Under the pieces are notes generated by a model. The model had not been told where the DNA came from. It did no database searches and saw only the letters and a list, made by a program, of their open reading frames with translations. Shown here one piece after another: positions 11,081 through 21,669 of a stretch of 64,000 bases of DNA. The DNA comes from Rhizomys pruinosus (Eukaryota; Chordata; Mammalia; Rodentia; Spalacidae). Each line of letters opens with the position of its first letter. The stretch's first letter is position 1. A program made the translations under genes and the position numbers. The stretch spans positions 62,001-126,000 of the forward strand of contig VZQC01009970.1 in the NCBI GenBank assembly GCA_009823505.1, read 5' to 3'.

Positions 11081-11097
11081 TGGTACCAGAGAGTGGG
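11081..11097 (+). promoter_or_regulatory. Leu-type primer-binding site of the MaLR
   Basis: TGGTACCAGAGAGTGGG lies a few bases after LTR1. It resembles the tRNA-Leu-complementary site typical of ERVL/MaLR elements. The minus-strand MaLR near 39295 has a degraded version at the matching place. Confidence 0.75.
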
Positions 11098-11814
11098 CTG
11101 TTGGCTGTGAAGAACCTGACCATGTGGATGTTTGGAGAAATGTGGAAGAATTCGGAATTTTGGGCTAGAAAAGCTGTTGACTACTGTAAGCAGAGCTTAA
11201 CAGGCCATTCTAGTAGAAGCCTGGAAGAAAGCATTGCTGCAAAAAATGTAGTTCCAGAGGAAAATAAAAACTTAGGCAGCAACCAGGATATTTTGATAAA
11301 GAGTCTGACAGCAGCTTGCCCACAGCCCAAATGCTTGCCTGATGCTAAGTTGAAAAGTGGTGGACTGATGTCTTTGGCAGAGGATATTTCAAGACAGCCT
11401 AGTGTGGAAATGGTGGCATGGCTGTTAATGGTGAATATTGTGCAGATGTAAAGTGAAAAAGAGCAAATGGGGCAGAAGGAAATGCAGAATGTACAGTTTG
11501 GATCTGAAAAGTACACTAGGAATATTAAAGGTGAGGCCAAGGCTTGTGAAGGAGAGGCTCCCTTTCATAAGGAGACTAAAGTGATTAAGGAGAGGCCTGG
11601 AGATTTACAAGTAAACAAAAGAATCAGTTCCTTCAGGGCAAGACCACACCCAGCTAATCCTCCAGCTTTTGAAAGGAAAATACTGAAAACGTTTTCTACT
11701 CCAACAAGTCCAGAGCAGAGAAAACTTGCAAATGTGGTTAAAGTATGAGAGATTCTATCCTGAACTTGCAGCCAAAATCTGCAGTTTCATTCACGTGGTG
11801 CTGGCTTTAGAGGC

Positions 11815-12270
11815 ATGAAGTTTGCAGGAGTGAAGGGGTCATCAGTTCTTCCTCCATGGTTTCAGAGAGCCACAGAGGCCAGGCAGAGTACAGCAGGGGT
11901 GTCCCTGCATAAAGAAGGCCCTGATAGACCATTGTGTGAAGCTGTGAATGTGAAGCCTGGTTGGAAGCAGAGACCCCAAGAAGACATTCTAGATGCCAGA
12001 CCTGTGAGATATTTGCCAAGGAGAGCTGCATACAGCGAGTGGTACCGACATAAGAAAGAGATGTATGTTGCAAGCAAAGCTGGAAGAGCTGAGCCATCTA
12101 ATCCGTTTGGAAGTCAAGTCCCAGAAGTTGCATGTGGAACTACTGGACTTGGTTTTTGCCCTGCTGGTTTTTGGTCTTGTTTTGGTGCAGTATTTCCTCA
12201 CTATGCCTCTATTCCTCCCCTTTGGAATGGGAATGTGTATTCAGTTCCACTGTACATTGGGAGTGTGTAA
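11815..12270 (+). pseudogene. Open frame in MaLR internal unit 1
   Basis: A frame of 151 codons. The last 130 or so codons correspond to the frame at 12811-13200 in the second unit, sharing RYLPRRAA, FGSQVPEVA and FPHYAS. The DNA resembles the non-coding-looking internal region of MaLR elements (for example the block TTTGGAATGGGAATGTGTAT). No domain is recognised, and no function is claimed. The alternative is chance openness in both copies. Confidence 0.4.
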
Positions 12271-12452
12271 TTTGTCTTTTGATTTTACAGGAGCTTACAG
12301 TTAAGAGATTGGCCTGAGTCTCAGAAGAGACTTTGGACTGTAGACTTTTGAATGGCATTGAAACTGGTAAAGACTATGGGGACTTTTAAGGTTGGACTAA
12401 ATGCATTTTGCATTTTATATGGTTAGGAGCTTATGGGGGCCAGGGAGTGGAG

Positions 12453-12810
12453 TGTGGTGGTTTGAATGAGTGTCCCCCATAGGCTGTAAGTATTCAGACA
12501 TTTGTCTCCAGTTGGTGGCACTGTTTTTGGAGATCTTAGAAGGCGTGGCCATGCTAGAGGAAGTACGTTATTGGGGGCAGGCTTAGTGAGTTTAACAAGC
12601 CTCGTGGTCTCCAGTTGCTCTCTCTCTGCGTCCTGTGCTCTTTGTGAGATGTGACCCTCAGCTTGCTGCTCCAGATCCAGCTGCCACGCCTCCTGCCACA
12701 ATGGACTCTAATTTCCTGGAACCATCAATCGTAAGCTCAAATAAACTCTACCTTTTATAAGTTCCTTGGTCATGGTGCTTTATCACAGCAACAGAATAGT
12801 GACTAATACA
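12453..12810 (+). repeat. MaLR middle LTR (LTR2)
   Basis: 358 bp, TGTGGTGGTTTGAATG start, AATAAA near 12740 and ACTAATACA end. It serves as the 3' LTR of the first unit. Internal sequence follows it directly, without a primer-binding site. Confidence 0.85.
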
Positions 12811-13200
12811 GCCAGGCAGAGTGCAGCAGGGCCGTCACTGCATAAAGAAAGCCCTGATAGGCCATTTCGTGAAGCTGTGAATGTGAAGTCTGGTTGGCAG
12901 CAGAGACCCCAAGAAAACATTCGAAATGCCAGAGCTGTGAGATATTTGCCAAGGAGAGCTGCACACAGGGAGTGGTACCAGCCTAAGGAAGAGATCCATG
13001 TTGCATGCAATCCTGGCAGAGCTGAGCCATCTCAGCCCTTTGGAAGTCAAGTCCCAGAAGTCGCACATGGAGCTACTGGACTTGTTTGCCCTGCTGGTTG
13101 TTGGTCTTGTTTTGGTCCAGCATTTCCTCACTATGCCTCTGTTCCTCCCTTTTGGTATGGGAATGTGTATCCACTTCCACTGTATGTTGGGAGTATATAA
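12766..13200 (+). pseudogene. Open frame in MaLR internal unit 2
   Basis: 144 codons starting in LTR2 and running through the second internal unit. It is related to the 11815-12270 frame at most positions, with a single in-frame 3 bp difference. A third, frame-broken relative lies at 38352-38687 on the minus strand (ARRAEYREWNQPKRK). No known domain. Confidence 0.4.
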
Positions 13201-13373
13201 TTTGTCCTTTGATTTTACAGGAGCTTACAGTTAAGAGATTGGACAGGGTCTCAAAAGATACTTTGGACTATAGACTTTTGAATAGAATTGAGACTGGTAA
13301 AGACTATGGGGACTTTTAAGGTTGGACTATGCATTTTATATCATAAGGAGCCTATGGCACCCAGGGAGTGGAA

Positions 13374-13731
13374 TGTGGTGGTTTGAATGTGTCCCCCATA
13401 GGCTTTAAGTGTTCAGACATTTTGTCTCCGGTTGGTGGCACTGTTCTTGGAGGTCTTAGAAGGTGTGGCTGTGCTGGAGGAAGTACGTCCTTGGGGGCAG
13501 GCTTCGTGAGTTTAACAAGCCTTGAGGTCTCCAGCCTCTTTCTCTCTCTGCTTCCTGTGCTCATTGCAAGATGTGACCCTTGGCTTGCTGCTCCAGCCCC
13601 AGCCACCATGCTTTCCACCACAATGGACTGATTCCTTGGAACCATCAATCGTAAGCTCAAATAAGTTCTTCCTTTTTTAAGTTCCCTTGATCATGGTGGT
13701 TTTATCACAGCAACAGGAAAGTGCTAATACA
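13374..13731 (+). repeat. MaLR 3' LTR (LTR3)
   Basis: 358 bp, same start as LTR2, CT-rich tract, AATAAG in place of AATAAA near 13660, end GCTAATACA. L1 ORF2 sequence resumes immediately after it. Confidence 0.85.
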
Positions 13732-13883
13732 CCACCTTAGAGTGAAAGGATGGAAAAAAGATTCCAAGCAAATGGTACAAAAAAGCAAGCAGGGGTGGCT
13801 ATTCTAATATCAGAAAAAATAGACCTCAGAGAAAAATTAATCCGAAAAGACAAAGAGGGCCATTATATCCTTTATACATTTAT

Positions 13884-14116
13884 TTTTTTTTTATTTCCTT
13901 ATGTGTATGAATGTACTGTCTGCATGCAAGTTTGTGCACCCGTGTCGTGCAATGCCGCGGAGGTCAGAAGAGGGTGTCGGATTCCCCTGGAACTGGAGTT
14001 CTCCTGGAATTGGAGTTTCAGACGGTTCTCAGCCGCCATGTGGGTGCTGGGGATCAAACCCAGGTCCTCTGTAAGAGCGGTCGGTGCTCTTAACCGCTAG
14101 GCCATCTCTCCAGCCC
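13884..14116 (-). mobile_element. B2 SINE, subfamily with internal duplication
   Basis: Reverse B2 ending CATCTCTCCAGCCCC. It is flanked by a 15 bp target-site duplication CCTTTATACATTTAT at 13869-13883 and 14117-14131. The GGAACTGGAGTT block is doubled as GGAATTGGAGTT (about 13988-14018), as in the B2 at 53522. Confidence 0.95.
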
Positions 14117-14131
14117 CCTTTATACATTTAT

Positions 14132-14205
14132 ATTATTACATATATTATATAATAATAATATAATTATTATATTATATAATTGTTACATTATATCAATGTA
14201 ACAAT
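14132..14205. repeat. AT-rich inverted repeats
   Basis: Interleaved ATTATATAAT palindromes from 14145 to 14180, then an exact 11 bp stem ATTGTTACATT (14179-14189) with AATGTAACAAT (14195-14205) around a 5 bp loop. Confidence 0.8.
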
Positions 14206-14804
14206 TAACCAGGAAGATTTCACAATCTTAAATGTTTATACACCAAACTTTGGTGCACTGAACTTTATAAGCACAATCTTTCAGGACATCAAGACACAGA
14301 TTAATCCCAGCACGCTAATAGTGGGGGACTTCCATACCCCATTGAGCCCCCTGAATAGGACAACTGAATAAAAAATAAGCAGATAGACATCAGAACTGAA
14401 CAAAGCAATGCACCAAATGAATCTCACAGATAGATATCTACAGAATATTCCACCCCAACACCAGGGAATATACTTTCTACTCAGTACCCCATGGAATATC
14501 CTCCAAAATTGACCACATACTGGGACACAAAAGAAATCTCAAAAAATACAAAAGGATTGAAATTATTTCATGCATTCTATCAGACCACAGTGCAATAAAG
14601 CTCAGTACGAATAACAGGGTAAGCCCTACTAACTATAAGAACACATGGAGACTGAACAACACAATTCTGAACAATGAATGGGTCAGGGAAGAAATAAAGA
14701 ATGAAATAAAAGCATTCCTGGAACTAAACAAAAATAACAATACAAAACAACAAAACGTGTGGGAAACATTAAAATCACTCTTAACAGGGGAATTTATAGC
14801 TCTA

Positions 14805-14930
14805 ATTGTCCACGCAGAGCAGGCACGATCTTGTGAATTCAGGCCAGCCGGTCTACAGAGCGAGTTCCAGGACAGTGGGGCTACAGGAACCCTGTCCTAT
14901 AAAAGACCAAAAAAAAAAAAAAAAAAAAAC
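14805..14930 (+). mobile_element. B1 SINE, 5' part degraded
   Basis: Contains GTCTACAGAGCGAGTTCCAG, CCCTGTCCTAT and an A tail at 14909-14930. The first 40 bp of a normal B1 are missing or shortened. It interrupts L1 ORF2. Confidence 0.85.
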
Positions 14931-15474
14931 CCACAGAAAGAGAACAAATAAACAATCTAACACTGCAGATAGAAACATTTGAGAGACAAAAACAAATGAA
15001 CCCTAAACCCAACAGACAGGAAGAAATAACAAAAATCAGAGCAGAAATCAATGGAATAAAAACAAAGAAAACAATACAAAATATCAATGAATCCAAAAGC
15101 CGGTTCTTTGAAAATATAAACAAAAATAGACAGACCTCTAGCCCAGTTAACCAAAAGAAAGAAAGAGCAACTACATGTCAATAGCATTTGTGATGATAGG
15201 GGAAAAATCACAACAGATAAAGAAAAGATCCAGACAATCATAGGAGAATACATAAAAAAAACTACTAAATTTGAAAACCTAAGACAAATGAATGTATATC
15301 TGAAATACCAAGATTCACCAAAGCTTAATCAAGAAGAAATTGACAGCTTAAACAGATGCATAATACTTGAGGAAATTGAAGATGTAATATAAAGCCTTCT
15401 AACTAAAAATAGCCCAGGCACAGACCATTTCACAGCAGGATTCTATACATTTAAAGAGATATTACAAAGGGAAG

Positions 15475-16492
15475 AGGCCAGGTGTGGTACTGCAGAGGGG
15501 AGAGACAAGTTCATTCCTGTGAATTGTGGATGGATGAGAGCCAGATGTAAACCACCTCTTTGGGAGGGGTGCATGTAGAGTCCCTAATGACCATTGCTGA
15601 GAAGACCTGGTCCATTGTTTTGTTGACCTGGAATTGGCTGTGGGCAAAGCTAAACAGACAACTGAAGAGAAAAAGGTGGAGAAGGGCCAGGAGGCAGAGG
15701 ATGCCCCAGGTGACCAATGTAGCAGGATCAAAAATGGACTTTAGCTTAGACCACACCTGTCAAACAAAGCTAGTATCAAAGGCTATGACCTTGGGGCAGG
15801 TAGAGTTATAGGAGACAAATTGAGAACCAAGGGTCAAGGTGTAGTTACTAAACTGTTGCCACCAGGGGCCTTTAATAATGTCACAAATTTCACCATGTAG
15901 ACGTGTAATATTGAGGAGTTGGTCGGGGGTCAGTCAGAATGAGGAAAACCTGGGGTCACCACTCATCTCTCCCTCTCATTATGTGGCCTTCAAATCCTTG
16001 AAGGACGCTCACAAGAGTGAACCACAGTTGGTGTCTCCAAGATGGAATGATCTCTGCTAGGGGGTTTGTATTGGGTCCTTAGCACCATGATTTTAATGGA
16101 ATTTACCTACTGGTCAATAAATCTGACAAGTGAGTTAGGGATGCATGAGCCATGAGTCAGAGCAACCAGAAGTCCACTGGCAGATCCAGGAAGTCCTCAG
16201 CTCTAAACTGAGAAAGAAACTGGCTCTTTGGTGGAAACTTGACCCTAAACTGCCTAGCCAATTTATAGCTCCTACTTTTATCACATAGCCCTCTGAAGAA
16301 GTTACCCCAATTGCCAAGAGGGAATCGGGGTGACAACTTCTCTGACTTTTTCCATGCTGAAAAGGGGCATAGGAGGTGGTGACTGGGGTACCCCTGCTCA
16401 GTGGATCTATCTAAAAGATCCCAAAAAGTATAGTTGCAGAGAGAACAAACTCCTTGACTAGTGCCTGTGAAGGAGAGAGTAGCCAGGTACAT
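15475..16492 (-). pseudogene. Env-like remnant of the ERV, broken
   Basis: Minus-strand frames at 16492-16157 (111 codons) and 15756-15511 (81 codons), the second with a strongly hydrophobic run (LVTWGILCLLALLHLFLF, about 15718-15664) like the membrane anchor of a retroviral transmembrane subunit. Upstream of it are Asn-X-Thr/Ser sites. A stop codon lies just before the anchor frame, and other frame changes separate the pieces. Family placement is inferred from layout and the anchor only. Confidence 0.5.
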
Positions 16493-18866
16493 TTTCTAGG
16501 CAGGGAACCAAGAAAAGAACAAGGTGAATTGAAAAGAACAAATGAACAAACAAACAAACAAACAAACCAAAAAACCTTAAAAGTCCATTAGAATTTCTCA
16601 ACCAGGGGTTCCAAAGCATTCATTATTGAGCTACTTCTTTTATTCAATTGCCCATGCTGTCTGGACTCAGCATCTGCTTTCCAGGAAATTTTAATAGTCC
16701 TGGTGGGTGTGAGTTTTCCCTTAGCTTAAATATAGAGAAGAACCTTTGTTATTTGGTAACAACAAATATCATATGACTTTAAATGACTTAAAATCTAGTG
16801 TTTGGAGGCACAATCTTTCAGACTTTAAAGGAAATATAATGATTACTTATCTTTTGGTTATACTTTTCTCTTGGTCCATACAGTTAGCCCATTAACCAAC
16901 TTTTGTTTTCTCAAGGCCAGTTGAGAATCTGGTCCTCAGGGGCCACTCAGATTTTTGAGGGGAGAGGCCTCTGTCTCCTCTCAGCTTTTCATTAACCAGT
17001 TCCATCCCCACAAGGACAAACTCAAGTCTTTCTAGACCAGGCTTCCCTTTTTGAAAACTTTCCTCATTACAGACTGGACACTGGATAGAGTCCTGTTAAT
17101 GAGTCCCCAAGAGCTCCCTGCATAGGAGGACTGGTGACTCACAATTGCAGGACATTTCAAGAGATTCCCCATGCATAGTTCCCTGGGACTGGGTGACTTC
17201 AGATGGCAAGGAACAAAGTTGTTCCTTAGGTCCCTCAGCCAAATTGGTATGAGCATTTAAGTATGGTCTGTATTCATCCAGAAAGGCTAAGTTACACCAG
17301 CCTAACACCTTTAACTACTGTATAATATTCTAGATAAGGCTTAGGCAAAAGTTCAAGCAGCCTTGTATAATACTGACTGGAGGAGGGACTTAACACCTAC
17401 ATTAAGCAGGCATAACTCACAGATTGAATTACACAATTTCAGGCTTATTTTAAATGTAAAACTGGTCACTACAATTACTATAGACAGGAACAATCTTTTT
17501 CCTTTTTCAGACCCTTTATCCTGATTTATAGTTTTCCCAGAAAGACAGGAGTTGTAACACACACCAGAAGACAGGAAATAAACTGATAAGGATTACCAAG
17601 CCCATCTAGACTGTCTTCTTTTGGACTGCATGCAGCTGATTCAGGAAGATAGAATCTAGCCTTTTGAGCCAAATTATCTGGTTAGGTCAAAGGAAATATC
17701 AAAAGCAACTCTTGCAAGAAACATAAAGTACATTTTGCAGTAGCCATAGGTAACCCACCATTTGCCTGTGCCCATTTAATACAAACCTGTAACAGGGAGT
17801 CAGATTCAAGCCAGGAGAGGACTGAAAATTAACAACTCTGTATATTCACAATCCTACTCAGGCCACTAGTAAACTAGCTTGAGTGTTTATACCAATTTAA
17901 CTTAATACAGGTAACTTATCATTTTACCTAACCTTGAGGTGCCATGTGATATGCATATAAAGCTTGGACAAAAACTGAACACTCTTAAACAAACCTTGAC
18001 TAGATATACATTTTGATTTTTAAACTAGTTGACTGAACCTTACAAATTTAAGTTTATTTATATAGTCACAACAAACCTACTCAGACTTTTATCACTGCAT
18101 AAACTTCTTCATCATCTTCACATAACTCCTTACTAAAAATATATTTTAACATTTTCCACCTTTTTATATCCTTTTATTAACTTGAGACATACCATTTATA
18201 AACAGATTAACCCTTAAATGTGCAGATTTACTAAGTAATTAATACTTATTTTCCATGTAATGAGATGGAATAGTTATCTCAAATACACTAGTATAAACTG
18301 TGACATGTTCATGCCAGCTTGGGAGCAGGTTTTGAATGACCAATTTTCTTTGAATGCTTAGAGGTACTTTATCTAGGCCTGGCAAATGTCCCCACATGTG
18401 TAATGTGTGGAAATAAATTACATCCTTTAACAGAGGTGATTATTCCTTAAAACTAACTTAAGATGTAAGGACCAAGGACCACAGTGTAATTTAGCAGTTT
18501 TAGCTCACATGACAGTTTACTTTTGAATCAACTTGATATCGAGTAAATCATTAGCATTAGATGCGAGCCTATTCATTTAACAGTTCCATAAAAAATGTTT
18601 AACTAGATTCAAACCCGAAATTTCAGCACCTTGATGAAAACTCTAAATTACAGATGAAAACTTAAATCAGAGTAAAATATGACTCTTAAGTTTATAGCAG
18701 TCAACATAACAACATTTTAATCTTCACAGTTTACACAGTACTGAGGTCGTCTAGCTGTGAGGCAATTTTTTCTATTTTTAATTTAGGATTAAATTGGGTC
18801 AGTTAGTTGTTTCTGACACAGAAATTCTACAGTAATGATCTCTACACCTAAAGACATTGGCTGTGC
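16493..18866 (-). other. ERV interior, non-coding
   Basis: Mixed sequence then a very AT-rich stretch (17300-18860). No open frame with recognisable retroviral motifs in either direction. Confidence 0.4.
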
Positions 18867-18917
18867 TAGGATTAAAGTCATGCTAGAATTAAAGGTGTGG
18901 CCAACCACACCTGGCTG
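18867..18917 (-). mobile_element. B1 fragment
   Basis: Only the reverse of the B1 5' end is present (TGCTAGGATTAAAG and CCACACCTGGCTGGG), with an internal copy of the ATTAAAG piece. Confidence 0.65.
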
Positions 18918-19426
18918 GGGAACTTCCATGAGTGGCCAGAGCAGCAGGACACCAGTTCAAACCCAGGGAGGTAAGTTTGCTTCCTAAAAGGAGGAACGGG
19001 GTGGGGGAAACAGATATGAAACACAGTAAAACCCTTTAGCCACCCCAGGAGGAGTAGCTCTCCTACCCTGTAGGCAAGAAACAGGGCTGGCCCAAGCCAT
19101 TCTGGTATCAGTTCTCCACCCAAACCAGACCAAGATATCCACTGCCTTTGTCTCCGAAGTGCTGGAAGAGAATTTGGAAAGATTTTTTGTTGTTGTTAGA
19201 GTACCCAAGTTATATCACTAAAATAGTTATATTTCTGATTAGGTGTGTCAGAATAATATTTTACTAAATATGAGGGCTTAAGGCACCTACACCCTCCAAA
19301 TAAGTTCTTATCCATAAGCTGAACTGAACTTCCATAGTTTAAAAAGAGTCAAACACACACATTCAAAACATCCGGAGCCTGGGGCAAGAGGGCTGATCTC
19401 TCATCTTAAAGTGATCACAGTAATTG

Positions 19427-19577
19427 TTTTTTTTTTTTTTTTTTGTCCTTTTTGAGACAGGGTCACCCTGTAGTTCTGGCTGTCCTAAAGATCAGGCTGG
19501 CTTTGAACTCACAAAGATCTGCCTGCCTCTGCCTCCCAAGTGCTAGGATTAAAGACATGCTTCACCACACCTGGCTA
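19427..19577 (-). mobile_element. B1 SINE
   Basis: T run, then TTTTGAGACAGGGTC and CCCAAGTGCTAGGATTAAAG, ending ACACCTGGCT. Full-length reverse B1 inside the ERV. Confidence 0.93.
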
Positions 19578-20058
19578 GGAGACTAAAAGCATGGAGTGAA
19601 GTAACAGTTTTCATGAATTTGATTCACCCAGTTCTCTGAGACCAACTCTTCCTCAGCACAAACACATAGCCTGCCCACAAGAGGTCCCTTTTCTTCCCAT
19701 GAGGAAAAAGGGAGGGAGGGAAACAGGCTCAGAAATTCTTGCAGAAACAAAACAGAGCCCAAAAGCTGTTCCAGACTGCTGTCCCTCACTTCTTGGAGGC
19801 AAGAACCTATAATGCATCCCTGGAAGCCATGCAGCATCTCAACTGATCCAGGTGCCAGACTCCAAAATGGGTCTCTAGCAGAGACTGAAAGGTTGCCATG
19901 TGGGGACCCCAGAGATCTTGGGAATTCCCCTAGCTCTAAAGACCTCCTCCCAAGTCAGACCAGGATTCCTGACTAACCACTGATGCAAATTTTACTAGTA
20001 AGAGACAGATTATCTCTGGTCCTTTGAGATAGCAGCTGGGTGGTGGAAACTCACCAAA

Positions 20059-20155
20059 GTAGACCAGATGGGCAGACCTTGAGCTCACAAACAACTGCCT
20101 GCCTCAGCCTCCCAAGGACTGGTATTAAAGGTGTTCAACACCACACCCAGTCTGA
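20059..20155 (-). mobile_element. B1 fragment
   Basis: Reverse B1 half with CTTGAGCTCACAAACAACTG and CAGCCTCCCAAGGACTGG. The 3' half is missing. Confidence 0.7.
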
Positions 20156-21363
20156 GAATTCGTTCCCAGTCCCGAAGGCTAATGTTAAATCAGGGATACA
20201 TCCACCCAGAGAAACTGGCCTGCAGAGGTCTCAAAAAATTGGTAATTCTGAAGCAAGCAAACTACCTCACACAATCCCTTTTGAAAGCAAAATCAAATTT
20301 TACGCCTTTAAATGCATTTTTAAATATCAATTTTTAAAGTTTGCACGTGCGTATCTAGTCTGGCATGCCAAAATGAATGCTTCTGTGCACTTTAAAGGAT
20401 TGAAACTTGAAGTGGCCACTTTGTTTGACAGAACCAACATAAGACAATTATAATTACCAATTTCCAAACACACATAAGAACTTAGACGCATGCTTAGACA
20501 CATGGAAGAACAGTTACCATAAACACAAGACATAGTCAGACTGAGAGAGGAAACACTGTGCACATGGAGCTGATGTCCTGTCGGTCCTGGAACCAAAATT
20601 CCAGACCCCTTTCCCAGATTCCAAATCACTGAGGTAAACCCCATGTTTGTACTTTACCAGTGGAAAGTTAGGGTGTCCCTCATCTCCACGTTCAAGGACC
20701 AATACTATGTCCAGTTTCTCCTAACCAAGCACCCCAGCCCAGAAACCTTAGTTTAAACAAACCAAAATGAAAGTAAAAAGAAAACAAGAATTGAACTCTT
20801 TCTTACCCAAAAGACACAGTCAGCCAAATGAGATGTCTCTAGTCCCTCTGGTGTAAGAGATTCCTGGGCCCCCCTCCAAGGGTATATTGGTGAGGGGTGA
20901 ATGAATAGCCCTAGCAGGGGCAGCTGAAGGGAATTTGGGGGGTGGGGATGGGGGAAACTTCCTCATCCTGGTGAAAGTCAGGGACAGGGCAGGGCCAACT
21001 TCCCGGTGTTCTTGTGGCAGTCTGTTATGCTCCAGCAGAACATCCTCTGCCGAAGAGCCTTTAAGGCTTGCAATTATGGCAAGGAGAGGCAATGCAAATG
21101 ACCTCCTCCCAAATTAATCCAAGTACCGGGATTTCATTTTAAGGCCACGGGTCTGGAGGAGTGGGGCAGCCGTCCATGGCTTCTGAATGTGGGGAGGAAT
21201 ATTATCCTTGAGGGCAGGAAATGGTAAGGGAGGACAGGGGTCTGTGGTGGGGGTGGGGGCCAGGCACTCACCCTACAGCACAGTTGAATGAGCAAATAAC
21301 ACAGAAGGAGGCCTACTCACTGATCAAGGATGGGGGTGTCTTGCCAGCACCGGGGGTCAAAAA

Positions 21364-21378
21364 ACCACTTTGGGCACC
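21364..21378 (-). promoter_or_regulatory. ERV primer-binding-like site
   Basis: Minus strand TGGTGCCCAAAGTGG, two bases after the LTR's CA end. It begins with the TGG expected for a tRNA 3' end complement; the tRNA is not identified with certainty. Confidence 0.55.
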
Positions 21379-21380
21379 AG

Positions 21381-21662
21381 ATGTAGTCAATCCCCCAGGC
21401 CTGCTGTGGAATTTCAGGGTTTGACGAAGGAATGGGGGTGAGAGGCACAGAGCCAAGACACAAACACTGGGAATCAGGTGAACACAGACAGAGGGCAAGC
21501 TATCCTGGACTCGTTTACTGGGGACAGGATTAGGGATTATGTTCTGTTCGCATTCCCTCTTGTGATTGGCCCAGGTCTGCCATGATGGCTTGTATGGTCT
21601 CACCTGCCTAGGGCAGGTTAGGTTGATGAAGGACAAGCTCTGTGCAGGAGTAATTCTCAGCA
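21381..21662 (-). repeat. ERV 5' LTR
   Basis: 282 bp bounded by TG (minus-strand start, 21662-21661) and CA (21382-21381). It is adjacent to a primer-binding-like site. No clear TATA box or AATAAA was seen, so the limits are provisional. Confidence 0.55.
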
Positions 21663-21669
21663 AACTGGT

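Larger units (their letters stand above)
10708..13731 (+). mobile_element. MaLR (ERVL-MaLR) LTR element with three LTRs
   Basis: Structure LTR (10708-11074), internal (11075-12452), LTR (12453-12810), shorter internal (12811-13373), LTR (13374-13731). LTRs begin TGTGG(C/T)GGTTTGAATG, have AATAAA about 60-70 bp before the end, and end near CTAATACA. The first internal region starts with a Leu-type primer-binding site. The second internal region matches only the last 570 bp of the first, so internal plus LTR was duplicated in tandem (about 930 and 920 bp). It lies in L1 ORF2, with possible 5 bp target copies CCATT (before) and CCACC (after). No gag, pol or env was recognised. Confidence 0.88.
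8747..15473 (+). mobile_element. LINE-1 (copy B), 5' UTR to early RT, interrupted by three later elements
   Basis: Sense-oriented L1 with 5' UTR monomers (8747-9040), ORF1 (9319-10474) and ORF2 from 10530. ORF2 is split by a MaLR element (10708-13731), a B2 (13884-14116) and a B1 (about 14805-14930). It ends at 15473 in the early RT region (SPGTDHFTAGFY at about 15412-15448), where an endogenous retrovirus begins. Removing the inserts by eye gives a continuous L1 order, so all three arrived after the L1. Confidence 0.92.
10530..15473 (+). pseudogene. L1 copy B ORF2, endonuclease plus early RT, disrupted
   Basis: Begins MQTKNKLKGNN with the endonuclease motifs LNINGLN and CLEETHL (10587-10673), is cut by the MaLR at 10708, and resumes at 13735 with RFQANGTKKQAGVAILISEK. 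After the B2 it carries NVYTPN (about 14233) and VGDFHTPLSP (about 14321-14350). The usual GDFN asparagine is histidine in this copy. The SDHSAIK motif survives near 14580-14600. Later stops and a B1 follow, and the copy ends before the RT catalytic site. Confidence 0.85.
15474..21662 (-). mobile_element. Endogenous retrovirus, 5' LTR to env-like tail, no recognisable pol
   Basis: Read on the minus strand: a TG...CA LTR (21662-21381), a primer-binding-like site, a G-rich leader (about 20820-21350 on the plus strand), a long AT-rich non-coding interior (about 17300-18860) with B1 insertions, and an env-like stretch at 16492-15475 next to the L1. No gag, protease or pol motif was recognised and no 3' LTR is seen, so this is a defective, probably internally deleted copy. 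The class is uncertain; a class II (ERVK-like) origin is only a guess. Confidence 0.6.

Noticed and set aside
11080..11451. 123-codon plus frame after the MaLR primer-binding site as gag
   Set aside because: No gag motif seen; the sequence is MaLR internal DNA and the frame is not matched in the other copies.
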